Shown here in pieces: positions 16,231 through 23,637 of a DNA stretch of 64,000 bases (position 1 is the first letter of the stretch; each line of letters opens with the position of its first letter). Made by a program: the position numbers and the translations under genes. Source of the stretch: an uncultured Bacilli bacterium (GTDB lineage: Bacteria; Bacillota_I; Bacilli_A; RF39; UBA660); NCBI GenBank assembly GCA_934168275.1, contig CAKPNA010000002.1, positions 1-64,000 on the forward strand, written 5' to 3'. The notes beneath the pieces were generated by a model. It was not told where the DNA came from. It worked only from the letters and a program-made list of their open reading frames with translations, and searched no databases.

Positions 16231-16248
16231 GACTCTTTGTTAAGAGCC
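16231..16248 (-). terminator. Short terminator after the anchored Ser/Lys-rich protein gene
   Basis: CTCTT and AAGAG pair around TGTT directly past the stop of the gene at 16250, followed on the minus strand by ATTTTTTT. The stem is only 5 bp, so it is probably weak. Confidence 0.45.
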
Positions 16249-16249
16249 A

Positions 16250-16945
16250 CTAATATTTACTTTTTAATTCTTGATCCAGTCCTTCGCCACTTCTACAAAA
16301 GAAATGCAAATAATACCAATACTTTCCGTTTTCATCTATTGCAGATGGGTAAACTCTAAAATAATTTATCTCTGGTTGTATTTGATTATCTGGGTGTTCT
16401 TCATTCCAATCTAAAACATAATCTAACTCTTTATTTTGAATTTCAGTACCTCTCCTTAAAGCCTCATTTTCAGAAGAAAACTCTTTTTTTCCGTGAGTAA
16501 TAGAATCATAAAAAGTTGTTGACTCTTTGTTCTGTTGTCCTTGATTACTTGAACCATTATTTTTATTACTTTCGGTTGTTTTATTCTCTTGTTTTTCTTC
16601 TTGTGATTTGCTACTTGTAGTTGGTACATTGCTAGATTTAGTTTCTGCTTTTTTGGGAGTTTCAGAAACCTTTGTTGATGTTTTAGATTTATTTTCTTGC
16701 TTTGAAGTATCTTCTTTTGGACTTTCACTTTTTCCATTTGATGTTTTGTTTTCAATTTCATCTGTTTCAGTAGTTATTTCGTCTTTGCTTTGTTCTTCCT
16801 CTTGCAAGTTAAATTCCTCATCTTTTTCTTCTACAACATTTACCTGTTCGTGGTTTGAATTTGTCTTTAAACATTTGGTTAGAACAAATGATCCACTAAC
16901 TACTACAAAAACAACAATGACAACTAAAATGATTTTCTTTTTCAT
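16250..16945 (-). CDS. Membrane-anchored protein with low-complexity linker and small C-terminal domain
   Basis: The N terminus MKKKIILVVIVVFVVVSGSF is a signal anchor. Residues about 30-150 are a Glu/Lys/Ser/Thr/Asn-rich linker typical of wall-spanning stalks. The C-terminal 75 residues (SITHGKKEFSSENEALRRGTE ... YFRVYPSAIDENGKYWYYLHFFCRSG) form a small alpha/beta domain I cannot name. The ATG at 16945 is chosen because GGAGC lies 9 bp before it; the GTG at 16954 is too close to it. Probably an extracytoplasmic protein facing through the wall, cotranscribed ahead of the adhesin module. No enzyme motif is seen. Confidence 0.65.
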   Translation of the reverse strand: MKKKIILVVIVVFVVVSGSFVLTKCLKTNSNHEQVNVVEEKDEEFNLQEEEQSKDEITTETDEIENKTSNGKSESPKEDTSKQENKSKTSTKVSETPKKAETKSSNVPTTSSKSQEEKQENKTTESNKNNGSSNQGQQNKESTTFYDSITHGKKEFSSENEALRRGTEIQNKELDYVLDWNEEHPDNQIQPEINYFRVYPSAIDENGKYWYYLHFFCRSGEGLDQELKSKY

Positions 16946-16981
16946 AACAATCACGCTCCTTTATTTCTTTCAATCTAGCAT

Positions 16982-17009
16982 ATTCTAAAATATTTTGCAT
17001 TTGTGTAAA
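16982..17009 (-). promoter_or_regulatory. Sigma-A-like promoter for the surface-protein operon
   Basis: On the minus strand TTTACA (17009-17004) and TAGAAT (16987-16982) are separated by 16 bp, about 40 bp upstream of the ATG at 16945, in the 150-bp gap after parB. This is sequence inspection only. Confidence 0.5.
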
Positions 17010-17100
17010 TACTTATATACTTTTTTCAGTTAGTAAATAAATAGTTAGTAATAATACTAGGGAGGATTGTAAGGAGGGATTTGTGGAATAATAACTCCCA

Positions 17101-18036
17101 CTATCTTTCCATTGCTTTCTGCTTTTGCAAGTGTTTTTTATAAAAATCAATGGCATTAACAACAAAGTCCTCAATTTTATCATCAGTAATACCTTTTGGG
17201 AGTACATTTCTTATTCTACTCTCATTAAGTTTTATTTTAGGAATCTGATTAGGTTTTTCTTGCGATAAAATATCATCAATTTTATCTTGCGTTAATGTTC
17301 CCTCTTGACTTAATCTTTTTAAGATTCTTGCCTGTGCGTGAGATGGTGTAGCAACATTACATTCAATACAATCTAATACTGCATATTGCTCTTCATCTTT
17401 TAAGAAAGCTAATTCAAAGGCAGGAAGTAAAGCAATCTCTTTCTTATCTACCAAGTCTAATAACTCTGGTATTAGTTCAGTAAGTTTAATATATCTAAAT
17501 ACTGTATCTCTACTATCGCCATTTTCTTTACCAATTAAAGTTGCTGTATCTAACCTTGTCGCAACTTGCGACGAAGTTAAATCATTTCTCTTTCCTTGAT
17601 GACTTAATGCTTCAAGTTTCATCTTGTAAGCAAAACCTTTTTCGCTTGGTAATATTTCTTCTCTTTGAATATTGCTATCTACCATTATTATTGTAGCCTC
17701 ATCATCAGTCAGGCTTCTTACAATACAAGGTAGTGTTTCCTTATTGGCTAATTGACTTGCATATTTTCTTCTATGACCAGATACCATTTCATATCTACCA
17801 TCAGTTTTTTGTCTAACTAACGCAGGAACTAATACTCCATTTTCTTTAATGCTATCACGCATATTATACATTTCTTCATTTTCAATAACTTTAAATGGGT
17901 GGTCTGGAAAATCATCAATATCATTTATTTTAATATCAATAACTTTTTCCAACTTAGCGTTAGTTCTTTCTTCTTCTGTTGTAAAAAGGTCATCTAACTT
18001 TGGCAGTGGCATTTTTGGTATGTTCTTTGCCATCAT
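17101..18036 (-). CDS. parB: ParB/Spo0J-type partition protein of the element
   Basis: The N-terminal ParB CTPase-like domain contains the family motif [11 protein letters not shown], preceded by the NPxR-box region ([10 protein letters not shown]...[16 protein letters not shown]) and followed by [19 protein letters not shown]. The HTH region lies in the middle ([43 protein letters not shown]). The ATG at 18036 has AAAGGAGGTG 6 bp upstream and overlaps the end of parA by 47 bp. Together with ParA it would stabilise the excised circular element or regulate its genes. No parS-like site was identified by eye. Confidence 0.9.
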   Translation of the reverse strand: MMAKNIPKMPLPKLDDLFTTEEERTNAKLEKVIDIKINDIDDFPDHPFKVIENEEMYNMRDSIKENGVLVPALVRQKTDGRYEMVSGHRRKYASQLANKETLPCIVRSLTDDEATIIMVDSNIQREEILPSEKGFAYKMKLEALSHQGKRNDLTSSQVATRLDTATLIGKENGDSRDTVFRYIKLTELIPELLDLVDKKEIALLPAFELAFLKDEEQYAVLDCIECNVATPSHAQARILKRLSQEGTLTQDKIDDILSQEKPNQIPKIKLNESRIRNVLPKGITDDKIEDFVVNAIDFYKKHLQKQKAMER

Positions 18037-18820
18037 TAAGCACCTCCTTTGCAAAAGAAGAATATGCATTTGCTACTCTTCCACTTTTATCATAAGAAAA
18101 CACACTTCCTCCTGACGAAGTAGATTCGGCAGTCTTAACTGCTCTTGGTATTTGAGTATTAAATAGTTTTAATATACTCCCATAATTGTCTTTTAATTGA
18201 GTTGCTATCTCTTTTGGAAGATTAGCCCTTGAATCAACTAATGTTAATAATGCTCCCTCTATTTTAAGAGTAGGATTTATTTGTCGTCTAACTTTATTTA
18301 TTATCTTAAATAAATCGGTCATACCTCTTAAAGCAAAGTATTCACTTTGTACTGGTATGATAACACTATTTGCACTAGCAAGAGCATTTATTGTAAGCAT
18401 ACCTAAACTTGGTTGACAATCTAAAAGTATATAATCATAATCGTCTTTAATACTAGATAAGCAATTCCTTAAAGTATATTCTCTACTCATTGCATAAGTT
18501 AGTGAATTTTCTAATGCTGATAAGGAAAGATTAGATGGAATTAAATCTACATTTTCATTATGGTGTAATATACTTTCTTTGGTTTTAATTTCTTCGTCGT
18601 TCATTGATTGCTCCATTAAATCAGTTAAAGTATATTTCAATTCATTTTCATCATACCAACCTGCATAAGTAGTTAAATTACTCTGAGGATCAACATCTAC
18701 AACTAACACTCTTTTTCCTTGTTTAGCCAATGCTACACCAAGATTAAAGGTTGTTGTTGTTTTACCAACTCCTCCTTTCTGATTTGTGATTGCAATTACC
18801 TTGCACTTACTTTCTTGCAT
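17990..18820 (-). CDS. parA: ParA-family partition ATPase of the element
   Basis: A deviant Walker A motif [14 protein letters not shown] (residues about 15-28), [11 protein letters not shown], Walker B-like [20 protein letters not shown] and the conserved [12 protein letters not shown] segment identify a ParA/Soj ATPase of normal length (276 aa). AAAGGAGGCGAGAAT precedes the ATG. The C terminus ([21 protein letters not shown]) is usual for ICE ParA proteins. It is the second gene in from the right end of the element, downstream of the 50-aa gene, and overlaps parB. Confidence 0.93.
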   Translation of the reverse strand: MQESKCKVIAITNQKGGVGKTTTTFNLGVALAKQGKRVLVVDVDPQSNLTTYAGWYDENELKYTLTDLMEQSMNDEEIKTKESILHHNENVDLIPSNLSLSALENSLTYAMSREYTLRNCLSSIKDDYDYILLDCQPSLGMLTINALASANSVIIPVQSEYFALRGMTDLFKIINKVRRQINPTLKIEGALLTLVDSRANLPKEIATQLKDNYGSILKLFNTQIPRAVKTAESTSSGGSVFSYDKSGRVANAYSSFAKEVLNDGKEHTKNATAKVR

Positions 18821-18898
18821 ATTCTCGCCTCCTTTCTTTTAATTTAGCCACCCTAATTTAATAAGATGGCTATGTATTCCATTTCTGGCATAAAAAAA

Positions 18899-18922
18899 GA
18901 ACTGACCATTTTTAATCAGTTC
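18899..18922 (-). terminator. Intrinsic terminator after the 50-aa gene
   Basis: GAACTGA (18899-18905) pairs with TCAGTTC (18916-18922), followed on the minus strand by seven Ts. The stop codon of the small gene is inside the stem. It separates this gene from parA, which starts at 18820. Confidence 0.65.
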
Positions 18923-19073
18923 AAATATGTTTATTTAATTTTAATATAAGTTCATCAACAGGTTCTGTGTATCTTCCTTGTTCTAATATTTTATTTCTAA
19001 ACTCATTTAAAGCATTTAATACTATTTTTATTTCATTATTATAAATTGGTAGTTTAATTTTTTTCTTTCTCAT
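18921..19073 (-). CDS. Small conserved ICE protein (50 aa)
   Basis: The frame from ATG 19073 encodes a 50-aa protein starting MRKKKIKLPIYNNEIKIVL and containing NALNEFRNKILEQGRYTEPV, then DELILKL. The NEFRN-x(5)-GRYTxxVDE-x-L-x-KL pattern is that of small unnamed proteins carried near the ends of many Firmicute conjugative elements. A GGGGG stretch lies 9 bp before the ATG. It is the outermost intact gene before the right end. Its function is unknown; a small helical DNA-associated protein is possible. Confidence 0.65.
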   Translation of the reverse strand: MRKKKIKLPIYNNEIKIVLNALNEFRNKILEQGRYTEPVDELILKLNKHI

Positions 19074-19146
19074 AATAGTTAGCCCCCATTTGTTATTTAT
19101 ATTATATCAATATAATAATATTAAGTTAATTGTGCAATTATTATTG

Positions 19147-19165
19147 GGGACGAATCGGGACGAAT
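19147..19165. repeat. Tandem GGGACGAAT direct repeat near the ICE end
   Basis: GGGACGAAT occurs twice (19147-19155 and 19157-19165) at a 10-bp period, about one helical turn, between the outermost gene and the uvrB junction. This is the layout expected for arm-type binding sites of a tyrosine integrase or an excisionase. It is an inference from position and spacing. Confidence 0.55.
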
Positions 19166-19197
19166 GAAAGTCACAAATTTTATTTTAACATTCAGTA

Positions 19198-19267
19198 TTA
19201 TCTAGTCCATTTTGTTTTATTTAGTCCTATTTTTCTGGATTTATCAACACTAAATAACACTAGATAA
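19198..19267. repeat. Four copies of TTATYTAGT in opposed pairs near the ICE end
   Basis: TTATCTAGT (19198-19206) and TTATTTAGT (19217-19225) lie on the plus strand. TTATTTAGT (19257-19249) and TTATCTAGT (19267-19259) lie on the minus strand. The two inner and two outer copies match each other exactly, and the array stops about 18 bp before the uvrB junction. It is probably an integrase/excisionase binding region of the attachment site. Confidence 0.6.
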
Positions 19268-19558
19268 CATAGGAAAAGTGCCAACATCATAATATGATAC
19301 AAAGTACTCTACTCGATTATCCGGGAATAGTTCTTTCATTTCACTATATAGTTGGCCGGCTAAAGTTTTGTTGTGAGCTAGAATTAGGGTTGGTTTATTT
19401 ACTTCTTTGATGACGTTTGCCATTGTGAAAGTTTTACCTGTTCCGGTAGCACCTAGTAGAACTTGCTCTTTCTTGCCTTCTTTGATGCCTTCAACTAATT
19501 TTTCTATGGCTTGCGGTTGGTCGCCACCCGGTTTAAATTTTGATACTAAGTTAAACAT
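19250..19558 (-). pseudogene. uvrB: uvrB, 5' fragment interrupted by the element
   Basis: The frame starts as a canonical Uvr[19 protein letters not shown], Walker [38 protein letters not shown], and [14 protein letters not shown]. In all UvrB proteins the last motif continues YYQPEAY (start of the beta-hairpin that opens DNA). Here it switches to [11 protein letters not shown] and stops at 19250. UvrB is normally about 650 aa, but about 91 genuine residues remain. The break at about 19285 marks the element's right end, and the 3' part should lie beyond its left end. Nucleotide excision repair would be lost unless a second copy exists or the element excises. Confidence 0.9.
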
Positions 19559-19608
19559 GACTATTCCTCGCTTTCATTGATATTTTACTACTATTTATAT
19601 AGAAAAAC

Positions 19609-19633
19609 AAGAAGGTATAGTGTCCCTCCTTGA
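19609..19633 (-). terminator. Intrinsic terminator after the lipoprotein gene
   Basis: CAAGAAGG (19609-19616) and CCTCCTTG (19626-19633) pair over 8 bp with one G-U. On the minus strand it is followed by TTTTTC. It ends the unit at 19697-20245 before uvrB. Confidence 0.65.
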
Positions 19634-19696
19634 ATATTCATTTTTATTATCTTCCTTCAAGTTTATTTTATACAACATCTAATGGTTTTTTATGTT

Positions 19697-20245
19697 TTAA
19701 TTAGCTTTACAAGTATACATTTCGTCTTCTTTATAGTTTTCTATTAATTTATCTTTAGTTAGTGTTGCAGTCATATTTTTATAACCTTCATTATCAAGAT
19801 TAATTTCATATTTTACAGTTATTGTTTTATCAGTTAATTCTACTTTACAATCTTTATATTTACTTGCATTTAATTTATTGCAACTATTAGAATAATATTC
19901 TTTTTCTGATTTCATATCATAGTCAATAATATATTCATATTTTTTTATTTCATAGTAATTTAGTAGTTTAGTGCCGTCTTCAGTAAAGTTATATAGATAT
20001 CCTGACTCATAATTTACTGCTATTGGGCTATTTTTTCTGGCTTCAACTTCTTCAGCACTTATGCCTATACTTGTTTTAGTTCTATTATCTATTTCATATT
20101 TAGTAATTGTTGAGGTAATGCTACATAGGACCTCATTTGTTTTGGTATTTCCTGTAGTGTTTTCTTTATTAGTATTGTCTTGATTAGTCTTTTGGCATCC
20201 TGTAAATAATATGCATAAAGCAAACAGTATTAAAATTTTTTTCAT
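19697..20245 (-). CDS. Putative lipoprotein, uncharacterised (182 aa)
   Basis: A lipoprotein signal peptide MKKILILFALCILFTGC with lipobox LFTGC (Cys17), then an Asn/Thr/Lys-rich linker (QKTNQDNTNKENTT) and a domain of beta strands with three further cysteines (VLCSITSTITKYEID, YYSNSCNKLN, KDCKVELTDK, final MYTCKAN). The TxKxTxxYEI-type strands recall DUF1307-like lipoproteins of Firmicutes, but the match is not firm. It is probably exported and tethered to the outer membrane face. It lies between the repeat-protein gene (22 bp upstream) and uvrB. Confidence 0.65.
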   Translation of the reverse strand: MKKILILFALCILFTGCQKTNQDNTNKENTTGNTKTNEVLCSITSTITKYEIDNRTKTSIGISAEEVEARKNSPIAVNYESGYLYNFTEDGTKLLNYYEIKKYEYIIDYDMKSEKEYYSNSCNKLNASKYKDCKVELTDKTITVKYEINLDNEGYKNMTATLTKDKLIENYKEDEMYTCKAN

Positions 20246-20266
20246 ATTTCTTTTACGCTTTAAATC

Positions 20267-21499
20267 TTATTTATAATTTTTTGTTCTAATTCTTCTTTTA
20301 ATTTTTTCTAATCTTTCATTATATAATCTATCATCTACACTTATACTTAATTCTTCTTGTGATGTTGGTTCAGCAGCCATCATATACATAATATAATCTA
20401 ATTCATCTATTTCAATTTTTAATATATTTTTAGCAAATAGCAATATGTAATAGATATTATTAGTATTTAAGGCAGCTTCTGCTAGTTTACTTATATTTGA
20501 GTCTTTGATGTTTTTTGCAAATTCATAAATATATTCTGGGTTGCCACTTTGAATTATTGCTTCTTCTAGTCTCAATATGTTAGCACCTGGTATGTTTCTA
20601 GCGTACTCAATAATATATTTTAAATCACCTTTTTCAATAATAGCATCTTCTAAGTCTTGTTTATTACTTACACAACTTGTATAAGCAAAATCATAAATAT
20701 CTTTGGCAGTGCCTTTTTCAATTATGACTTTTTTTAATTTTTCTTTATTAGCTTTTGATATATTACTAGCAAATTTTATGATATAACTGCAATCACCTGT
20801 TTTTATTATGGCGTCTTCTAAGTCCTCGATGTCTATTCCTGATATATCATAAGCAAAGCGATAAATATATGATGCACAGTTGGTTTTTGCGATGGCGTCT
20901 TTTAATCTGTTTTTATCTGACCATTTTATGTCTTTAGCAAATGTGTATATGTATGATGGTTGTTTACTCTTAATAATAGCATCTTCTAATCTTTTATCTT
21001 GAGTTAAGTGAGCTAGTTCCGTGATGCATTCTAATTTGTTAGATTCAACTATATACTCTATTAATTTTCCTTTATTAGCTTTGGGAATCTTTCTAATAAA
21101 AGCACAAATATAATCGGGACTTTTACTTGCAATAACAGCATCTTCCAATTTACTAATGTTAACATTTACTACTCTTTTAGCGAATTCAATTATGTATCCA
21201 ACGTCTTCTGAATTTATTATAGCGTCTTCTAGTTTATCAATATTGGCAGTTGATACTTCACTAGCAAAAGCACATATAACATTATAGTTTTTACTTTTAA
21301 TAATGGCATCCTCTAATCTTGCAATGTTAATATAACTAGTATATCTTTTAGCGAAAGCAACCGTATCCATACTGATATTATTAGCATAGTAATCTTCTAA
21401 CTCAGTAATTGTAATTATTTGATGTTTTAATAAGACATTAAGGTACTTAAATCTTTCATTTTCGTTTGATGTAAGTATTTGTTTTAAACTAATATTCAT
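20267..21499 (-). CDS. Helical repeat protein, about eleven 31-residue repeats
   Basis: From residue about 55 to 370 the protein consists of tandem repeats of roughly 31 residues with the pattern (K/R/D)LEDAIIKSxxxxYIxxFAKxIxxANI: two short helices per unit, forming a solenoid similar in principle to HEAT or Sel1-type scaffolds. About eleven units can be counted; the best are RLEDAIIKS, KLEDAIINS, DLEDAIIKT, DLEDAIIEK and RLEEAIIQS. There is no signal peptide or TM helix, so it is cytoplasmic. A short non-repeat cap and a basic tail (KIKRRIRTKNYK) follow. It is transcribed divergently from the 577-aa gene. It is probably a binding scaffold; no known family is assigned. Confidence 0.65.
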   Translation of the reverse strand: MNISLKQILTSNENERFKYLNVLLKHQIITITELEDYYANNISMDTVAFAKRYTSYINIARLEDAIIKSKNYNVICAFASEVSTANIDKLEDAIINSEDVGYIIEFAKRVVNVNISKLEDAVIASKSPDYICAFIRKIPKANKGKLIEYIVESNKLECITELAHLTQDKRLEDAIIKSKQPSYIYTFAKDIKWSDKNRLKDAIAKTNCASYIYRFAYDISGIDIEDLEDAIIKTGDCSYIIKFASNISKANKEKLKKVIIEKGTAKDIYDFAYTSCVSNKQDLEDAIIEKGDLKYIIEYARNIPGANILRLEEAIIQSGNPEYIYEFAKNIKDSNISKLAEAALNTNNIYYILLFAKNILKIEIDELDYIMYMMAAEPTSQEELSISVDDRLYNERLEKIKRRIRTKNYK

Positions 21500-21555
21500 A
21501 TCATACTCTCCTTTATTTCATTATATAATATCTGTTAGTTTTATTCAATAAATAT

Positions 21556-21584
21556 TTGTATTTAAGTGATTTTTGTGATACAAT
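21556..21584 (+). promoter_or_regulatory. Sigma-A-like promoter of the 577-aa gene
   Basis: TTGTAT (21556-21561), a 17-bp spacer and TACAAT (21579-21584), 23 bp before the ATG at 21607. The frame is open upstream into the promoter, but translation must start downstream of it. Confidence 0.6.
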
Positions 21585-21606
21585 AGCACCAATTTGGGGG
21601 AATTAT

Positions 21607-23340
21607 ATGAGTGATTTTATTTTTTTGAAAAAGTTGCAATTTATACTGTTAAAGAGTCATGATAAAATTAATACTATTAGAAGTCTTTTTAGTGATACAA
21701 TGAATGATACATTTTATCAGGTAGTATTAGATAGAATAAACAAATCCGACTTAAACTTTATTAAAGTTCTTAGGGCAAATAATATATATCAAATAATTAA
21801 TTATTTAAAAGGAATAGAAACTTATGTTGATGATATAAATCCTTTAGAATACTTTAATATTCCAACCAAACATATAAAAAATATTAGTAGATGTTTAGAT
21901 CAGTTAGAGGAATTTAATTCACTTAATGATAGTTTAGAAAATGAAGCAATAATTTTATTAGCTAGGACTGGTGACCGAACTATTGAAGAAGTATATACTA
22001 TTGCTTGCAAATTATATTTATCTATTGGTTTAGATAATACTTTAGAACTATTAAATGGTTATTATGGGGAAGTTAGTTATCAAACAATATTTCATATGTT
22101 TAATGAGATAGATATCAGTGACGATGAATTAAATAGTATTTTTGTTAACTTCTTATTTAGTAATAAGAAAGATGATAATAATGTAATGAGAAAAATACTT
22201 GGTGGGAAGGCTAATGGTCTTTTCTTAAACTTTAGTTATTTTAGAGATAATTTAGCTAAATATATTAGTATTCTTGGAGAAAGTATGGCCTTATCGAAAG
22301 TTTTGTTATTACTTAAAGATAGGTTTATTACTAGTGATCCTTTTCATCCTAATATTACTAGAGACATTTCTTCAGATATGGTTTCTTCTTATAAAAATAA
22401 ATATGAGTACAGTATGGATTCTGATGCCGATATTAAGAGTGCTAATATAAATTTTTATAAAGAGAATATTATTGGTAATTATATTTCTTCAATACCTGAT
22501 TATATGGCTACTGATGGAGAATTATATTGTGAGACAGTGTCTAGAAATGATCCAAAACTTTTAGTTATTGGTTATAGAACAAATAATTGTTTTAGGATGA
22601 ATGGGGATGCTTTTATATTATTTAAAAAAGCTATTAAGAGTAAACATATGCGAGTACTTGTTATTAGTACTAAAGAAAAAAAAGATATTGCGATGGTTCT
22701 TCTTGGGAGAAACGGGAATGTTTTGATTGGACAAGGTATTGAGATTAGTGTCTCTTTTAGGAATAAAGAATATAGAGAGAAAATATATAATATAATTAAG
22801 AAATTTATGAAAGAATTAATGGATGAAATGAATAGAAACGCTGATGAGATAGTGGCCACTGTTATGGGTAATAGTAATGCTAATGTTATGGAGTTTAATT
22901 CTTCAGTTCTTCCTTTTAGAATAACACCAATAATAGATAATTCTTTAAATGATAACTATTACAATGGCTTTAATCATTATCAATATTTACTTGATTTATA
23001 TGATAATAAGACGCTTCGTGATATTAAGTTATATACTCCTAGTAAAGAATATTATGGTGCTAGAAAAAGTGTTTCATATTTTCATGGTAAATATTTAAAT
23101 ATTGAAGCAGAAAAAATAATATTTTCAATTAGTTGTCAAGCGAATACACAGATTAGTAGAATTACAAATTTATCAAAGCATGACATGGTAGAAATATATT
23201 ATAATGATGATTGGTATGTTATTGTTCTTGATAATGGTGAGATAGAAAGTGCTTGTTTAGATTATGACGAAAGAGCACGCTGTGAATATAATGCTTGTTT
23301 AGATAGTTTAAGAAATAAAGTTAGATGTAGAAAAAAATGA
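21607..23340 (+). CDS. Uncharacterised protein (577 aa), possible PcfJ-like core
   Basis: Starts MSDFIFLKKLQFILLKSHDK after GGGGGAATTAT. The first ~290 residues are helical and Asp/Asn-rich. The core around residues 300-420 has GYRTNNCFRMNGDAFILFKKA, HMRVLVISTKEKKDIAMVLL and GRNGNVLIGQGIEISVS, alternating strands with a conserved-looking Cys and a GQGIE loop, faintly like the PcfJ family. The end is an SH3-like strand region (MVEIYYNDDWYVIVLDNGEIESACLDYDE). No signal or TM segment is seen. It is divergent from the repeat-protein gene, with a strong terminator at its stop. I do not recognise it with confidence and assign no function. Confidence 0.6.
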   Translation: MSDFIFLKKLQFILLKSHDKINTIRSLFSDTMNDTFYQVVLDRINKSDLNFIKVLRANNIYQIINYLKGIETYVDDINPLEYFNIPTKHIKNISRCLDQLEEFNSLNDSLENEAIILLARTGDRTIEEVYTIACKLYLSIGLDNTLELLNGYYGEVSYQTIFHMFNEIDISDDELNSIFVNFLFSNKKDDNNVMRKILGGKANGLFLNFSYFRDNLAKYISILGESMALSKVLLLLKDRFITSDPFHPNITRDISSDMVSSYKNKYEYSMDSDADIKSANINFYKENIIGNYISSIPDYMATDGELYCETVSRNDPKLLVIGYRTNNCFRMNGDAFILFKKAIKSKHMRVLVISTKEKKDIAMVLLGRNGNVLIGQGIEISVSFRNKEYREKIYNIIKKFMKELMDEMNRNADEIVATVMGNSNANVMEFNSSVLPFRITPIIDNSLNDNYYNGFNHYQYLLDLYDNKTLRDIKLYTPSKEYYGARKSVSYFHGKYLNIEAEKIIFSISCQANTQISRITNLSKHDMVEIYYNDDWYVIVLDNGEIESACLDYDERARCEYNACLDSLRNKVRCRKK

Positions 23341-23372
23341 TATAGACCTTTGATATGGTTTATATCATTTTT
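23338..23372 (+). terminator. Intrinsic terminator overlapping the stop codon
   Basis: TGATATAGACC (23338-23348), which includes the TGA stop, pairs over 11 bp with GGTTTATATCA (23357-23367), followed by TTTTTG. It serves the 577-aa gene. Confidence 0.75.
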
Positions 23373-23385
23373 GTTATTATATAGT

Positions 23386-23577
23386 TTATTTTGAACAGTC
23401 GCATTTAGAATCTTTGTCGTGATCATCGCATGAATGTTTTTCATCACAGCAATTTTCATCACAGTGGCAATCTTCTTCACAACCGCATGAACAATTTTCT
23501 TCTTCACAAGTACATTCTTTACCTTCTTGGCAACCACAAGTACAAGTTTCGTCGCAAGTTTTCTTGTCTTTTTCCAT
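23386..23577 (-). CDS. Cysteine-rich metallothionein-like peptide (63 aa, 16 Cys)
   Basis: From the ATG at 23577 (GGAGGTGC upstream) the peptide has 16 cysteines and 3 histidines in 63 residues, arranged as repeated CxC, CGC and CC pairs (TCTCGCQ, CTCEE, CSCGCEE, CHCDENCC), with acidic residues between and few hydrophobics. Such a composition can only fold around metal (Zn, Cu or Cd), which suggests a small metal buffer. The longer upstream start (23610) lacks a ribosome site. It is a single-gene unit between convergent neighbours. It is not a match to a classical SmtA metallothionein that I can confirm. Confidence 0.65.
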   Translation of the reverse strand: MEKDKKTCDETCTCGCQEGKECTCEEENCSCGCEEDCHCDENCCDEKHSCDDHDKDSKCDCSK

Positions 23578-23637
23578 TTTTGCACCTCCTACTCGTCTAA
23601 TTTTCATCATTTATTATTATACCATTTTTATGGAATT

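Larger units (their letters stand above)
1..19285. mobile_element. Integrative conjugative element (Tn1549-type backbone), right part; left end outside window
   Basis: Nearly every gene from MobC to ParA is of a type found on Tn1549-like conjugative transposons of gut Firmicutes: MobC, a small DUF3789-like membrane protein, XRE regulator, DUF3991/Toprim protein, DUF3848-like protein, methylase-helicase giant, TnpV, sortase with SpaA adhesin, ParB and ParA. All lie on the minus strand in one order. The right boundary is placed at about 19285, where uvrB homology stops. The left end is not seen, so the cargo-like genes at 1-1758 are assigned to the element only by contiguity. No relaxase, VirB4/VirD4-type gene, integrase or excisionase is present inside the window. 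They may lie to the left or be lost. Confidence 0.75.

Noticed and set aside
16456..16988. Overlapping frames on both strands in the Ser/Lys-rich protein gene
   Set aside because: Low-complexity codons keep other frames open; neither has a start signal or family resemblance.
17013..17207. 64-codon minus-strand frame at the end of parB
   Set aside because: Out of frame with parB, no ribosome site, composition of a shadow.
20450..21350. Possible CRISPR-like or tandem DNA repeat array
   Set aside because: The periodicity is about 93 bp and follows the 31-residue protein repeat; DNA copies are divergent and there are no spacers.
21556..21606. Upstream start of the 577-aa gene at 21556
   Set aside because: That start coincides with the -35 box of a good promoter; the ATG at 21607 has GGGGG upstream and lies past the -10 box.
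23262..23585. 107-codon minus-strand frame over the Cys-rich gene
   Set aside because: Shifted frame of a highly repetitive sequence, giving only Lys/Val repeats, and it runs into the 577-aa gene.
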